Below are positions 21,701 to 32,510 of a stretch of 64,000 bases of DNA, in pieces. The DNA comes from Ornithodoros turicata (taxonomy: Eukaryota; Arthropoda; Arachnida; Ixodida; Argasidae). A model generated the notes under the pieces. The model worked only from the letters and a program-made list of their open reading frames with translations. It was not told where the DNA came from and ran no database searches. The first letter of the stretch is position 1, and each line of letters begins with the position of its first letter. Made by a program: the position numbers and the translations under genes. Location: NCBI RefSeq assembly GCF_037126465.1, contig NC_088209.1, forward strand, positions 9,370,052 through 9,434,051, written 5' to 3'.

Positions 21701-24155
21701 ACTGCAAGCTTTATTTGATGGACGTGAAAGTCCCGTACACGGAACCAAGGAAAAGCAGCAGTTGTTAAGCCCGCAGAAGATACTGGGAGTGTCATGGGAC
21801 ACAGAGCAGGATAAACTGCAGGTGACGATGAAATCCCTATTCACGTTTCTTTTGGAAACTGCGGATACGAAGCGTTACGTGTTACAAGCCGTTTCGAGAA
21901 TTTTCGATCCACTTGGAATACTAAGTCCTTTCACCATTCGAGTGAAGAAACTGTTCCAACAACTTTGGATTCATGGAGTAAAGTGGGATGACAAGCTTCC
22001 GGAGGAGGCCTTAACCGAGTGGAAGTCTTGGTGCGCAGAGCTTCTAACTTTGCGTCTAGTTAAAGTGTGTCGATACTTCGGACCACTGGATTCTACTACA
22101 GGCAGGCATCTAATCCTATATGCGTTTTCCGATGCTAGCATGCATGCTTACGGAGCAGTAGTATACGTCAAGGTGGCAGGTCAAGCAACAACGCACTCGA
22201 ACATTCATCTTCTAGTCTCAAAAACAAGGGTGTCTCCACTTAAGTCTCAGTTAACTCTTCCAAGATTGGAACTAATGGGAGCTCTTGTCGCTGCAAGGCT
22301 AGTACACTACGTCAGAACAGCCCTATATGACTGTACAGTGGACAGCCACTTCTGGACAGACTCGACAATAGCTCTTGGATGGATTCGGCAGGACCCATCT
22401 CGGTGGAGCACATTCGTAGCAAACAGGGTTGCTGAAATTCGGTCTCTAACCGACCCTGACTTGTGGAGACACTGCACAGGAGACTCTAACCCAGCAGACT
22501 TACTGACCAGAGGTGTTTCAGCGCAGCGTCTAGTGGCGGAAGAATTGTGGTGGCATGGTCCACCGTGGCTTAAAAGCGACCCTTCTGAATGGCCACTTGA
22601 TGCTTCAAGCGGGCAAGACGTCGAAGACGAGGTCCGAAAAACTCCACCAAAAGGCCAAACAAGTGTCCAGTTGCTTACAAAATCAGCGGAAGACATCATT
22701 GATCTTCCCAAGTACAGCTCTTTGGACAAGCTTTTGGATGTGACGTCATATATCCTACGGTTTGTCAACAATGTTAAGAACCCAAGACAGAGGATCGCTG
22801 GAGCGCTCTCCGCCAGTGAGATACAGGTTGCGAAGTTAAAATGGATACGTAGAGTGCAAAGAGAAGTTTATCAGATCAAAATCGAAAATGGGCACACTAC
22901 ATCCCCGATGCTGAAAGATCTTCAGTTTTTCATCGACGATGAAGGAATTTTCCGAGCGAAAGGTCGTCTTCAGCATATAAATGACGAAGAGCGTATCAAG
23001 CATCCCATCATCTTACCCAGCGATCATCATTTCACAACGCTCGTAGTAATGAAAGCTCATGACAGGGTTTTACATGGAGGAGTGCTGAGCACGCTCGCTG
23101 AACTGCGTGAGGAATTCTGGGTGCAAAGAGGCCGCCAAACAGTGAAGCGCGTTATAAGCAGGTGTGCTCTGTGCGCCAGATACAGAGCTAAGTCAGTCCA
23201 GGCTCCTACAGCTCCTCTGCCTGAATTTAGAGTAGCAAAAGGCGACCCCTTTCAGGCTGTTGGAGTGGACTTCGCAGGACCGCTGTATGGAAGAGGCAGG
23301 GGCACAATGTACTATATAGTACTCTTCACCTGTGCAACAACGCGTGCCATACATCTTGAGGTCGCCTCAGCGACAACTGCGGACGCCTTCCTAATGTGTT
23401 TTAGGAGGTTTGTTGCCAGAAGAGGTGTACCGTCGCTCATATGCTCAGATAACGGGAGAAGTTTCAAGAGAGCGGAAAAGGAGTTGCGAGGTCTTTGTCA
23501 GTCAACAAGAACCTCTGAAGTCAGCAGGTACCTTGGTCATCATAATATCACGTGGAGATACATCGTTCCTGGAGCTCCCTGGTGGGGAGGATGGTGGGAG
23601 AGGCTCGTAAGAACCGTCAAATCCTCCCTCCGGAAGGTTCTTGGCAAGGCTTGTTTGGAGATCGAGGCGCTTGAGACCCTGGTTACCGAAGTTGAATCTG
23701 TCGTCAACTCTAGGCCAATCACTTTCATAGACAACGATCCAAAGGAGTCAGAAGTCCTCAGCCCTTCGCACTTTCTTGTAGGCAAACGGGCCATCGCTTT
23801 ACCGTCTCCGTCAGAAGACCCTAACACCAGCAGGTACACGCCTTCCAAGGACGCGCTAACACGCAAAATAATGCATCGTGAGGCTATGATGCAGCATTTC
23901 TGGGAGCGTTGGAAAAGGCATTACTTGTTGCAGCTCCGAGCAGCGCATCATTTCAAGTCATCGGAGTCGAAGCGGCTGAAAACGGGAGACATAGTCCTGC
24001 TTGAAAATAAACTTCCTCGAAATATGTGGGATACCGGGAGAATCGTCAGGACATACCCTGGACAAGACGGCTGCGTGAGGTCGTGCCTTGTGAAGCACCA
24101 AAGCGGGAAAATGACAAAGACGGCTGTGCAACGCCTGTATTATCTCGAGATATAG
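18771..24155 (+). CDS. BEL/Pao gag-pol polyprotein, 1794 codons, uninterrupted
   Basis: ATG at 18771 to TAG at 24153-24155. Approximate residues: 125-280 a DUF1759-type gag domain (KMEPFDGDLSKWSTFW); 364-440 cysteine clusters of zinc-knuckle type (CLFC, CFRCTVKGHRAKDC, CSNCKGRHALSVC); about 485-500 the DUF1758 aspartic protease with VIDGGSDRTF; 780-1010 Pao reverse transcriptase with YVDD at about 935; 1116-1190 RNase H starting FSDAS; 1429-1468 integrase zinc-binding H-H-C-C; 1498-1610 integrase core with Asp in VDFAGP, Asp in SDNGRSF and Glu in WWERLV; 1723-1790 DUF5641 C-terminus. The length and order are typical of a complete BEL/Pao. Gag and pol share one frame, so particle and enzyme proteins must come from proteolysis of the same chain. 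No stop, frameshift or missing catalytic residue is visible. Confidence 0.97.
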   Translation: METLKAKRGSRRAQNTKIIREASALLATSNFTVEAVKSLKDRLEKSNTELDRINVQCEEFISGDEAASEFLAIAEYEDEAVGMLSTLQAHYDRMCSQSNAGRALEDGDSQNATSRRSELRPKGHKLPVLKMEPFDGDLSKWSTFWEQFQAMIHNNVNLTPSEKFHYLRLHLTGSAASAIAGLPATAACYEDALQLLKTRFGDLSQIRQTHLQKMRRLPFVKSIDDVKGLRSLYDHVEVHTRSLKTVGVQLASYASMLTEMLVQRLPHDLTIDYHRQRLITNSSQAATAAQPAATPASAPESAEQDFKTLMNFLKIEVESPENSFRSAEKKSEPTEGTYRKKQFNTPSASALYSASTSTLEGKKCLFCKKEHNTQICPCDITWERKADLLSKDFRCFRCTVKGHRAKDCRVHIFCSNCKGRHALSVCRKERRPKKDCESSNATSNTLSAQSRSFKKESGIVPPKCDGVLLQTFRAWAVTHKRCCYIRGVIDGGSDRTFITESLATSLRLPIVDEISISIATFGDSEKTNPIKRKVANIQLRSQYDTQELIIKAVIIPAICHDIRSASSDVSFLQELREQGKNLADGLYFPGDRYHDGISILIGADQMWQVLTGEVLRKKGSRNLVALNSLLGWTIQGPTKVSSAVEFRQGTYLQQSAAACVLRVHSSVEYAISGEDETSWEPTFWEIDSMGILPETGITDTSAVMDNFSKTVKKTEDRYEVALPWKIDPAVVLNDNYDVAVTRLKKLVARLRRTDGLLLRYDGVIRDYLNLGHAEVVDESIEPKNLVYYMPHSAVIREDRATTKVRVVFDASSHAPNSISLNQCLDKGINLNPDILQLLLRFRSYKVALTADIEKAFLQVLIREEDRDVFRYPWFQHQPDQEASHNDLDGVQVLRMTRVPFGATSSPFLLSATIQHHLATITGDQETTARKLSHSFYVDDLVTGADSEEEAEKLYREALEIMNTAGMNLRKWTTSNDRLQALFDGRESPVHGTKEKQQLLSPQKILGVSWDTEQDKLQVTMKSLFTFLLETADTKRYVLQAVSRIFDPLGILSPFTIRVKKLFQQLWIHGVKWDDKLPEEALTEWKSWCAELLTLRLVKVCRYFGPLDSTTGRHLILYAFSDASMHAYGAVVYVKVAGQATTHSNIHLLVSKTRVSPLKSQLTLPRLELMGALVAARLVHYVRTALYDCTVDSHFWTDSTIALGWIRQDPSRWSTFVANRVAEIRSLTDPDLWRHCTGDSNPADLLTRGVSAQRLVAEELWWHGPPWLKSDPSEWPLDASSGQDVEDEVRKTPPKGQTSVQLLTKSAEDIIDLPKYSSLDKLLDVTSYILRFVNNVKNPRQRIAGALSASEIQVAKLKWIRRVQREVYQIKIENGHTTSPMLKDLQFFIDDEGIFRAKGRLQHINDEERIKHPIILPSDHHFTTLVVMKAHDRVLHGGVLSTLAELREEFWVQRGRQTVKRVISRCALCARYRAKSVQAPTAPLPEFRVAKGDPFQAVGVDFAGPLYGRGRGTMYYIVLFTCATTRAIHLEVASATTADAFLMCFRRFVARRGVPSLICSDNGRSFKRAEKELRGLCQSTRTSEVSRYLGHHNITWRYIVPGAPWWGGWWERLVRTVKSSLRKVLGKACLEIEALETLVTEVESVVNSRPITFIDNDPKESEVLSPSHFLVGKRAIALPSPSEDPNTSRYTPSKDALTRKIMHREAMMQHFWERWKRHYLLQLRAAHHFKSSESKRLKTGDIVLLENKLPRNMWDTGRIVRTYPGQDGCVRSCLVKHQSGKMTKTAVQRLYYLEI

Positions 24156-24166
24156 ACGTTATTCGC

Positions 24167-24176
24167 CGCGGGAGGA
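24167..24176 (+). promoter_or_regulatory. Polypurine tract of BEL/Pao
   Basis: The purine-rich cgcgggagga directly abuts the 3' LTR, the place where plus-strand priming occurs in LTR elements. It is short, with one pyrimidine pair at its edge. Confidence 0.65.
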
Positions 24177-24336
24177 TGTTGGAAAACGTCCCTGTCAAGA
24201 GGAAAAGAAAACGTCTGCTCGCGGATGAGTTGCATGGCACATGCTTGCTGATTTATTCCTAGACAAAACATTGCTCGATCAACAGGGCATTAAACAGTCT
24301 GTTCATCTTAGCCATCAGGGTTCCCATTATTCTACA
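24177..24336 (+). repeat. 3' LTR of BEL/Pao (160 bp)
   Basis: Two differences from the 5' LTR. Followed by the TCATC duplication at 24337-24341. Confidence 0.95.
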
Positions 24337-24341
24337 TCATC

Positions 24342-25250
24342 ATTACACGAGACATGCTCTACTAATGTGGAACCCTAGACGTGGCCTCTAATATGAAGCA
24401 CAGCACACTAGTACTGACAATGTTTGGACCTCTTTTGGAGTCCAAAACAGACAAGGTGCTCTATCATGGCACAACGTATGTGAAGGGTTACACTTACCTT
24501 GATTTGGTAATGGGTCGAGCAGAAAAAATCTGTGACACATTTCAGATGGATTCCACTGAATGATGCTGTTGTTGCTGCAAGAAATGTTTCACTTAGTACA
24601 TATTGAAGAGAACAGTCGCCGTTTTTACGTGAGAGCGCTTTGTAGCAGTTTGACACTCCCACCATTAAGTGGGGACGTTCGTACTCCGAGTTTCGTACGC
24701 GAGCACGCTCTTCCCGTCCCAGCTTTTGGCGGGTGCGCAGAAAAGGGGTATCGCGCCCCTTCACGTGTCCTCTTCTCTTCTATCCACGGAAAGTGAAGAA
24801 AAAGGACGCAGGACGTGTGGCAGCAGCAGAGCACGGAGAGTAGAAAACACCGAAAGAGGAAAATGGCAGCACAGTGAGCGTGATCGAGCTTCGAATTACC
24901 ATTTAATAACTCCCCCAGGAGCACGATACGCGGAGCGCCCGAGGAGGAGTAAGATTGCAGCTACTTAAAGGGACGGTCGCATCTATAGGGCTATGGAACT
25001 GTTACCATCATGTTCACCCTCGACTCCCTATTTTGCCAATTTTCTCTTCCGATAACTGATCAGTTCTTTCAGCTAACACTAAATTCTAAAGCTAAAACTA
25101 GATTCTAGATTCTACGGCCGCGAGCGCCTCAGCAACAATGGCTTTGCTATGACATGGTTCGGACCATACGCGACGGAAGTAGTATAGTTTGAGGCTGTAT
25201 AAGAACCGTTACGTACAACGACCACCTTTTTCTAATCCAAGATAGCGTAT
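24342..25250. other. Unassigned region
   Basis: No coding similarity or paired repeats are recognised between the BEL/Pao element and the start of the CCAAT-rich tract. Short overlapping frames occur on both strands without family motifs. Confidence 0.45.
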
Positions 25251-25319
25251 TCTAATCTAATTTAAGCCAAAATCCAGTTCTAAGCCAACACAATCCACTT
25301 GTAATCCAACACAAGCCAA

Positions 25320-26450
25320 ATCCAAAGCCATCTGATTGGCCGCCATTAGCTCCACCCACCTCATGCTGATAGGTCCACGCCAAGCCTACTGATCATTGAT
25401 TAGTCAATCATAGTTCTGCGCCTTTATGTTAAATATTTGGCTTGGCTCGCCCACTTCACGGCGACTGGCGCATGCTAAGCCTCTCGTGGATTGGTCAATC
25501 GTAGCTCCACCCCTTTATGCTAATTACTTGGCTTTGCGCACTTCACAATGATTGGCCCATGCCTGCTGATTGGTTCAGCATAGCTCCGCCCCTTTATGCT
25601 AATTACTTGGCCCCACCCACATCACACTGATTGTTAGAGGCTGATTGCTGACCTCCGCCCCTAATTAACTGGCTTCACTGATTGGTCCATTCTATGCCAA
25701 CTGATTGGCCAGCTCAACACAGCCTTCACCAGCGCCCTGGCTGTCGTTCCTGGCCTACTGAACATAGCCTGCACTAGCGAGGCAGCGGCTTTACTGCGGC
25801 TCTATCACATACACCCAAACTTACCTAGTGGTGTGCAACTTTCCGCCCACTTCATGCTGATTAGTCCTACCGATACAGACTTCTAATCTGGTCCACGCTA
25901 GGTCTACTGATCACTCTCCCAGCGCTCTGCTTGGCCGCTACAGATTGGCCCGGCCCACAGAACATAGCCTTTACTAGCGCCCGCCCTGCTCGGCCGCAGC
26001 TCCACTGTGGCTCTATCTCCGATATCGAAACTTACCTTTTTACTAGGTCTGCCTACTTCATGCTGATTGGTCCATTCCAAGCCTACTGACTAATAAGCCA
26101 AACCACGCTAAGCCTACTGACTGGCCCTTCACATCGAAGCCTACCAATGGCTGGCCCCTGTTGGTCCACGATAAGCCTACTGAACAGTGATTGGCTAGCC
26201 TGAATTTGTCGGCACCAGGCAGCCGCTTCAGACAAGACACACAACAATTGTTGATTTCGACCTTTATTTGGTACAACAGCGTCCTGGTCCAGCTGTGGGT
26301 TGGTTCAGCTGCATCAGAGAGATCCCGGTCATCTCTTGCGCTTGTTGTTCGCTCAGCTCCCTCGGTAGATGCCATCGGGCTCATCTATCTGCAAGTGCTC
26401 ATTGGCCCATCTGACTACAAGCCTCTCATTGGTCACTTATGTCTAGAGCT
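25320..26450. repeat. Array of tgattgg/ccaatca words at the outer end of the left palindrome arm
   Basis: The hexamer core attgg or its complement recurs many times in about 1.1 kb, in phrases such as ctgattggtcca, tactgatca and ccacttcatgctgatt, interspersed with ctccgcccctttatgctaatt. The matching part of the right arm (about 36110-36985) shows the complementary words. ATTGG is the reverse complement of the CCAAT box bound by NF-Y; clustering is seen here, function is not. Confidence 0.75.
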
Positions 26451-28186
26451 CCCTATCAGGCTAGAACTGCACTTCCACTGATCGCTACATGAGATAACAT
26501 AGGTTTAACTGTGGGAAAATGGAACTTTTACCGTAACATAGGTTTAGCTAGAACTGGTGGGCTCCAACTGCTATCGACCCATGCCCCCATCAGCGGCTGC
26601 TCACTGGTTCACAATGAAAAGTTTTTCACATGCTCTGACGGCGCCAAAGAAGGTTCCATACACATACGATAGATGGCGCCGGTTGTATACCCTCTTTGCA
26701 AAGATGGACAGCAGCGACGCGAGTGTTGATAATGTCCATTCTAACCGCATTGGTCACTCCTTTCTATCCAACTGCTTATTGGTTCATACTTCTAGCAAGA
26801 GAGGCAGCATTAGAAGGCAAATCTGCTGCTGAACATTACAAAACATGAATAAAACAGCTTACAGCAATATGTTCGGTGCCACCATCTGAAGTCAGCCTCC
26901 TTCATCCTATCCATGCCCCTCAAAGCCACGGTTGCCTCACGGCGCTAACGAGAAATTAAAAAAAATGTTCAGGGTACGATGAACACATCTTAAAACTCAC
27001 TCTACCCATCTCTCCATAGAACACGGGTATAGTGGGCTTAACCATGTTTATGCATGCGTAGGGGGAAGCCCACCTCTGGGAACAAGCATTCGTTTGTGTA
27101 ATAGTGTGCCTTTGCACTACAACATCAAAATTTAGTTCAGTGTTGATCAAGCAGAATGGAGAGGAAAAAACATACATAATGCTATAGAGTAAAGCGCATT
27201 CATTCTTAGAAGCTGAAGAACGTATTGTGTCGGAGATAGTGTGCTTCAACAACAACAGCAAAACAAAACAAAACAAATTGTTTCAATGTTTAGTAAGCAG
27301 AACGAAAAAAAAAAGCATCGTGATGCCAAGCAGTGATACCCACTAGCTCCGCACGCCTTCGTACTAAAATGCTGAGCAGGAAGACGCACATGATCGAGTA
27401 ACATGGAGAGTTGATGCTGTGCAGAGAAGCTCCTTTTTAGAGAAAAACGCTGAGTAGAGAAAAGCTGAGTAGCAAGAAACACAATTTCAGATTGCATTCA
27501 GAGCTCTCACGGAGGCATTCTGTGCAAACGTATCCAGCGTATATTTCACGCGACACACCTAACACGCGTTCCTTCAAAGCAGTACGCAAGAGCACTATTA
27601 GACAGTAAGAAGCACCATTAGAAATATAAGTTAAGGGTGATCACAGAGATTCAAAATGAACGGAGCTCATCACATTATAAGCAAGTTCACCTCAGAATAA
27701 ATGTGTTCACTTTAACAGTATCACAGTTACAAATATGACAGGTTTTACACCACATAGATTCACTGCGCGCAACGCGACACGAGCACCGTACAGCACGCAA
27801 TATCTGAAACGCGTGGGCAGCTCACGCGATTTTAGCCCGCCCAAATTCGCCTATATTGCAATTTTTGACCTGTGAGGAATGCACACAGCGTTATTACGTA
27901 GCTATGCATACACACACAATACAATTTTGAATGCGTAATCTGCGTATGATCGTGACGCACGGGCTCAACATGCGCGGATATAGACACATCAAACTGTCGG
28001 GCACCTTCCAGGTTTACAAATCTACATCACGCGGTAAAACGTAGCCAGCGTATATTTCACGCGACATACCTCCGCGTTCGCACGAGCACTACTGAACAGT
28101 GTGAAGCACCATTAGAAATATAAATTTAGGATGATCACACAAAAACGCACTCAACCTTCAAAAGCAGACTCAACCCAAGCTGAGTA

Positions 28187-28657
28187 TGAAGAAACACAAT
28201 TTCACATTGCTCTCCCAGAACACTATGTGCAAACATAGCCAGCGCACGCAACCCACCTCGCACACAGAGCGCCACTGGAAGCACCATTACAAATATTAGG
28301 ATGGTCGCATTATGAACAAGTTCATCACGGAAAAAAATTGTGCTCACCTTCGCAGAAGGGCACAGAGATTCACGAGCACCATGCAGCAATATCTGAAATA
28401 CGAATTTCCGATGGCGCGCGGGCAGCTCACGCGACTTTAGCCTGCCCATATCCGCGTATAGTCCGGTTTTAGAGAGTGTGCGTTTAACATAAGAAATCGA
28501 GCAGAATGATAGAGCACAGTGATGCTATGTGATAAGGCTCTCACTGACGCTCCAACGCTTATTAAACAATGCTATGCAGTGAAGCTTTGCACGTACTCAA
28601 TGTTAAGAAGAACACTAAACCAAGCTGAGTATGAGGAAACACAATTTCACATTGCTC
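28187..28657. repeat. Extra internal repeat unit in the left palindrome arm
   Basis: The phrase gctgagtatgaagaaacac...ctctcccagaacactatgtg...gcgcacgcaacccacctcgcac occurs at about 28179-28260 and again at about 28627-28710. The right arm has only one copy (about 34225-34325), so this is either a duplication on the left or a loss on the right. Confidence 0.7.
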
Positions 28658-29571
28658 TCCCAGAACATTATGTGCGAACATAGCCAGCGCACGCAACCCA
28701 CCTCGCACGCAGAGCACAACTGGAAGCACCATTAGAAACATAAATTTAGGATAATCACACGGCGTCGCATTATGAACAACAAGTTCAACAACAAGTTCAT
28801 CTCATCAAAAAGATGGGCTCACCTCATCACACCGATATGACGCACGTAGATTCTTGTCGCGCGACGCGCTACAGCAGGGTAGGGAAACACGGGCGCGTGG
28901 ACAGCTCGCACGATTTGAGCCTGCCCGCGCACACAGGCTCAACATGCGCTGACACACCAAAATGCCGCGCACTTTCCTGGTTCACCCGCATGTCGACCAC
29001 TGCCAGCCGCACGGAAAATTAGATAGCCGGAACACAGGCGCATAATATAGCCCTCCGGTTCGGGCCATCTGTTTTATATCAATGTTCGCTCGTTTCCGCA
29101 AGGTTGCAAGTCCGAGAAATTGGGTCAACTTGAAGATGTGTTCGAGCCATCTGTTTAATATCAAAACGCACTTCCACCCGTCATGGCGGACCCTAGCGGG
29201 AAAAAATGTTCGTCAAGGTGATGTAAATAGGCTTTCTCCGAGAAACTGGGTCACCTCGTAAATCATGTTTTCCGAGGCCACACGTATTAAAACCGAAAGT
29301 AAACAGCGATCACACAACGCTATGCGAAGAAAAAAAAATCCCTATGAGCCCACGTCACCACATGCTCATTGCCGAAACAAGATTTCTCTATCCAAAAACA
29401 AAGGGTTCGCGTATGCAGTTTCCAAGAAGTTCCAAATGTCCTTCGCGCGCGCGCGGGCCATTCCTGCTTGATTGTTTAAACAAAATCGCACCACCCTCCA
29501 AGGGCGCATTTGAGTTCCGTCCGACGGTCGACTCTGGGTCAACTGCACGACGAGGAAGATGAGGAAAGTTC

Positions 29572-29840
29572 TGTAGAAGCTATCTTATCACGTCCATGAC
29601 TGTCTTCTTATCTCGTAGCAGGTAAACGCCTGCTACACGTGTCATGTCCTTTTTTGGTATTGTAGTTTCTGCACAGCGCGCCGCCGCTATCTACTTAAAG
29701 AAAGGCCGAGTGTGTTTTCGTTGTTCTTTGGAGTTGTAACGTGTTGCTGCTGGACGTGTTGCCTCACCGGCTTGTACCTTTACGGAATAAAGCCTTTCCG
29801 TTTGTTACTTGCGCAGGGTTAAGTCCCTGAAGACACAACA
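29572..29840. mobile_element. Solo LTR with 5-bp duplication, in the left palindrome arm only
   Basis: A 269-bp block starts TGTAGAAGC and ends GACACAACA, with AGTTC on both sides (29567-29571 and 29841-29845). It contains a possible TATA-like ctacttaaag and AATAAAG at about 29788. The right arm, near 33385-33400, is uninterrupted and has a single copy of the flank. This fits LTR-LTR recombination leaving a solo LTR, or a very short LTR element. Confidence 0.88.
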
Positions 29841-30699
29841 AGTTCTCATTTTCAGTTCATTCGGTGTGCGTAGAAACTGAGAAGTCGTCTGTTTTCGAAA
29901 AGCTGGATAAACCCAGTGATGGGAGCATTGTTCCGGAGAACGAAAAGCTGGACGTGTTGGGACTTACGCAAGGTCGACATAGGGAGGCGGTATAGGTGGA
30001 ACTCCTGATGGAAAGCGATAAACACGTTCTAAGCGATTCACAGATTAAGGTTTCCAAGAAATGCGTGAATTACCAGATTTGAAACTAGAGAAGAGACTCG
30101 TGGATGGATCGCCAGAAATCATCTTTACTCACTCGAAGAAAAAGTGACCAGCGAAAGTGCGCACGTCTCATATGTAAGCATCAGTAAAATAAATGTATTC
30201 CCTGTTTTAAGAGAAAAAAATGCCGTGCGGTGTGATGGATAAGCAAGCTATACAGATAAGTCTCTAGCATGTATTTATTTGTTCAAAATATTCTGACATT
30301 AAAAATGTCGCAGAAGGAGTGGCGTACATGGTAACAAGTAGTACACTGAACAACTGAACAGTGACGTTACATAGTTCTCGCTGAATATGAATAGGAAGGT
30401 TATAAAAAGACATTGCTTATTCATCGCCTAAGCGAGTATAGTTTGTGTAGAGGTTACCACACTTTCTTAAAGCAATTTGATATCATATCCGAAACGTTCT
30501 GTGCGACCAAACAAGTGAGAGGATTATGGAAAGAAGAACATCGCTTCACACATCACGGCGCGTGATTGCTGCAATACCATAGCTTGTTTCGGCTTGCTCA
30601 AACAAGTTCTGGCATTTAGTACTGTGCGTTGTGGTGAGGCGTGGGACACTTCGCGGTAAATAACGCGTATATTGACGCAGATTTGTAAGAAACACTGAA

Positions 30700-31410
30700 C
30701 CCATCAACGAGACAATCATAAATGCTGGGTTTTCCATTCCCGTGGTGCGTGACTATTGGAAAAAGAACCACACGCGCTTGGACATTACCGTCGTCGATGG
30801 AAAGGAACGTGTTGTCTCCACGTTAGAAGACGTCCTCGCTAAAGTGTTGCGAATACCGTGTTTACCGCAAACAATGTTTTCATCATCTTTATTGATTTTA
30901 CCAGCGAGATGGGAAGCGTATGTTTGTGATACTATGCCCAGCTTCTCGTTGAACGATTTCCATGCGAGCGGAACCAAACCACACGGTTGCGAGAAACCTG
31001 TTGTTGCTACTGCCTCCGCGGAACAAAAAAAATTGTCGCTGTCGCCGCCGCTCTGCAAATCGCGTGCTTGTGAACGCGCCTTTAGGCAAAATCCAGCGAG
31101 AACGAGGACTCTCAATTCTATTCAAAATATCACGTAATCTCAATGAAGTCCTAAAGAGGTCGGAATACGAAGACATCTTTCAAGCTCTCCTTCAGCTATG
31201 CGTGCCGCTCTATCGGTAGAATAAATGTTGTTGTTGTATAATTTACGAAGCGAGCGGTCGGTTTACCTTTCCAAGGATTGAATGAAATGGTACAGCGCTT
31301 TCGGCAAATAAACGTTCAGTTGCATCAATAATCGATGGATGATCTCAATGTGCGTAAACAATGAAGAAGAGGATGTCGAAACAAATGTCGGGGGATAATC
31401 CGTGAATATC
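30700..31410. other. Loop of the giant palindrome, unidentified content
   Basis: This 711-base spacer is not repeated in either arm. An open frame of 131 codons at 30742-31137 (plus) and overlapping frames on the other strand show no recognisable family. Near 31219-31236 the phrase aataaatgttgttgttg resembles the (TTG)n tail seen on LINE copies elsewhere in the window, so part of the loop may be a LINE 3' end. Confidence 0.5.
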
Positions 31411-31736
31411 TTCAGTGTTTCTTACAAATCCGCACCATTATACGCGTTATTTACCGCGAAGTGTCCCACGCCTCAACACAATGCACAGTACTAAATGCCA
31501 GAACTTGTCTGAGCAAGCCGAAACAAGCTATGGTATTGCAGCAAGCACGCGCCGTGATGTGTGAAGCGGTGTTCTTCTTTCCATAATCCTCTCACTTGTT
31601 TGATCGCGCAGAACGTTTGGGATATGATATAAAATTGCTTTAAGGGAGTGGGGTAACCTCTACACAAACTATACTCGCTTAGGCGATGAATAAGCAATAT
31701 CTTTTTATAACCTTCCTATTCATATTACAGGGTAGG

Positions 31737-32510
31737 GACATCAGAGATGTTGTTGAGAAAGCTAATGCAGTACTTCTAAAGCTCTCTGAATGGTCAGATA
31801 CAAACCGTCTGCGGCTTAATCCAGCCAAAACCAAGGCAATCATTTTCAGATCTCGCAACCGAAGCTTCCAATTAACAAATGATATACTTTTATGTGGCGA
31901 AAAAGTTGAAGTAGTTGAAAAGGTTAAACTCCTAGGAGTGTATTTTACCGCCTTTCTAACTTGGGATGCTCACATTCAACATGTTCGGGCGAAGGCGTGC
32001 TCCAGTCTTGGACTAATATTTAAGTACAAATTCATCTTACCAGCCAACATTTTGACATTGTTATATCATACGCTAATTGAACCGCATTTCAACTATTGTC
32101 TTCTTGTTTGGGGCACATCCTCGAAACACTCACTCTCCAAACTCTTACTGGTTCAGAAAAAAATCTTAAGGCTTTTAGAAAACTTACCTTATAGACATAC
32201 AACGTTAGGCTTGTTCACAAAACATTATATACCAAAAATTCACAACTTGTATAACTACAGACTTGCTCTAGGATATAAGAAAGCCATTAGAGAAAATGAC
32301 AACGAGTTTCTAGACATGGCGAATTTGAAACGCGTGAGCCACGTCTATAGCTACCGCAATCCTTGTAGATACTCCTTTCTTCAATGTAGGACTTCCTATG
32401 GCTTTCATACTTTGCAGTACAATCTAAGTAAGCTGCTAAATACATTTGACAATGACCTTACCAAAATATCCAAGTGTGAATTGTTAGGCTATTTTTGTGC
32501 ATTAGAATAA
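31737..32510 (+). pseudogene. C-terminal fragment of a LINE reverse transcriptase
   Basis: The 3' end of a non-LTR reverse transcriptase reads open for about 257 codons to a stop at 32508-32510. The recognisable order is LSEWSDTNRLRLNPAKTKAIIF (end of the RT palm), KLLGVYF...TWDAHI, and the thumb-like segment YHTLIEPHFNYCLLVWG followed by a basic, Leu-rich tail (KKILRLLENLP). The catalytic YxDD and the endonuclease are missing because of 5' truncation, so it cannot act on its own. The general pattern fits the CR1/L2/Rex group; I do not assign the clade firmly. The codons before 31737 in the same frame belong to the palindrome arm. Confidence 0.82.

Larger units (their letters stand above)
18496..24336 (+). 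mobile_element. BEL/Pao LTR retrotransposon, structurally intact
   Basis: Two 160-bp LTRs (TGTTGGAAAAC...TTCTACA) differ at only two positions that I can see, both G/A. A 5-bp duplication TCATC flanks the element at 18491-18495 and 24337-24341. A TGG-starting primer site lies five bases after the 5' LTR and a purine tract abuts the 3' LTR. Between them is a single open frame with all BEL/Pao domains. Nothing visible would prevent mobility; expression is unknown. Confidence 0.96.

Noticed and set aside
25320..28760. CRISPR-like array from repeated words
   Set aside because: Repeats are degenerate, irregularly spaced and mirrored in the opposite arm; the context is eukaryotic.
30742..31137. 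Gene in the palindrome loop
   Set aside because: The plus frame is 131 codons, but overlapping minus frames are as long and no similarity is apparent.
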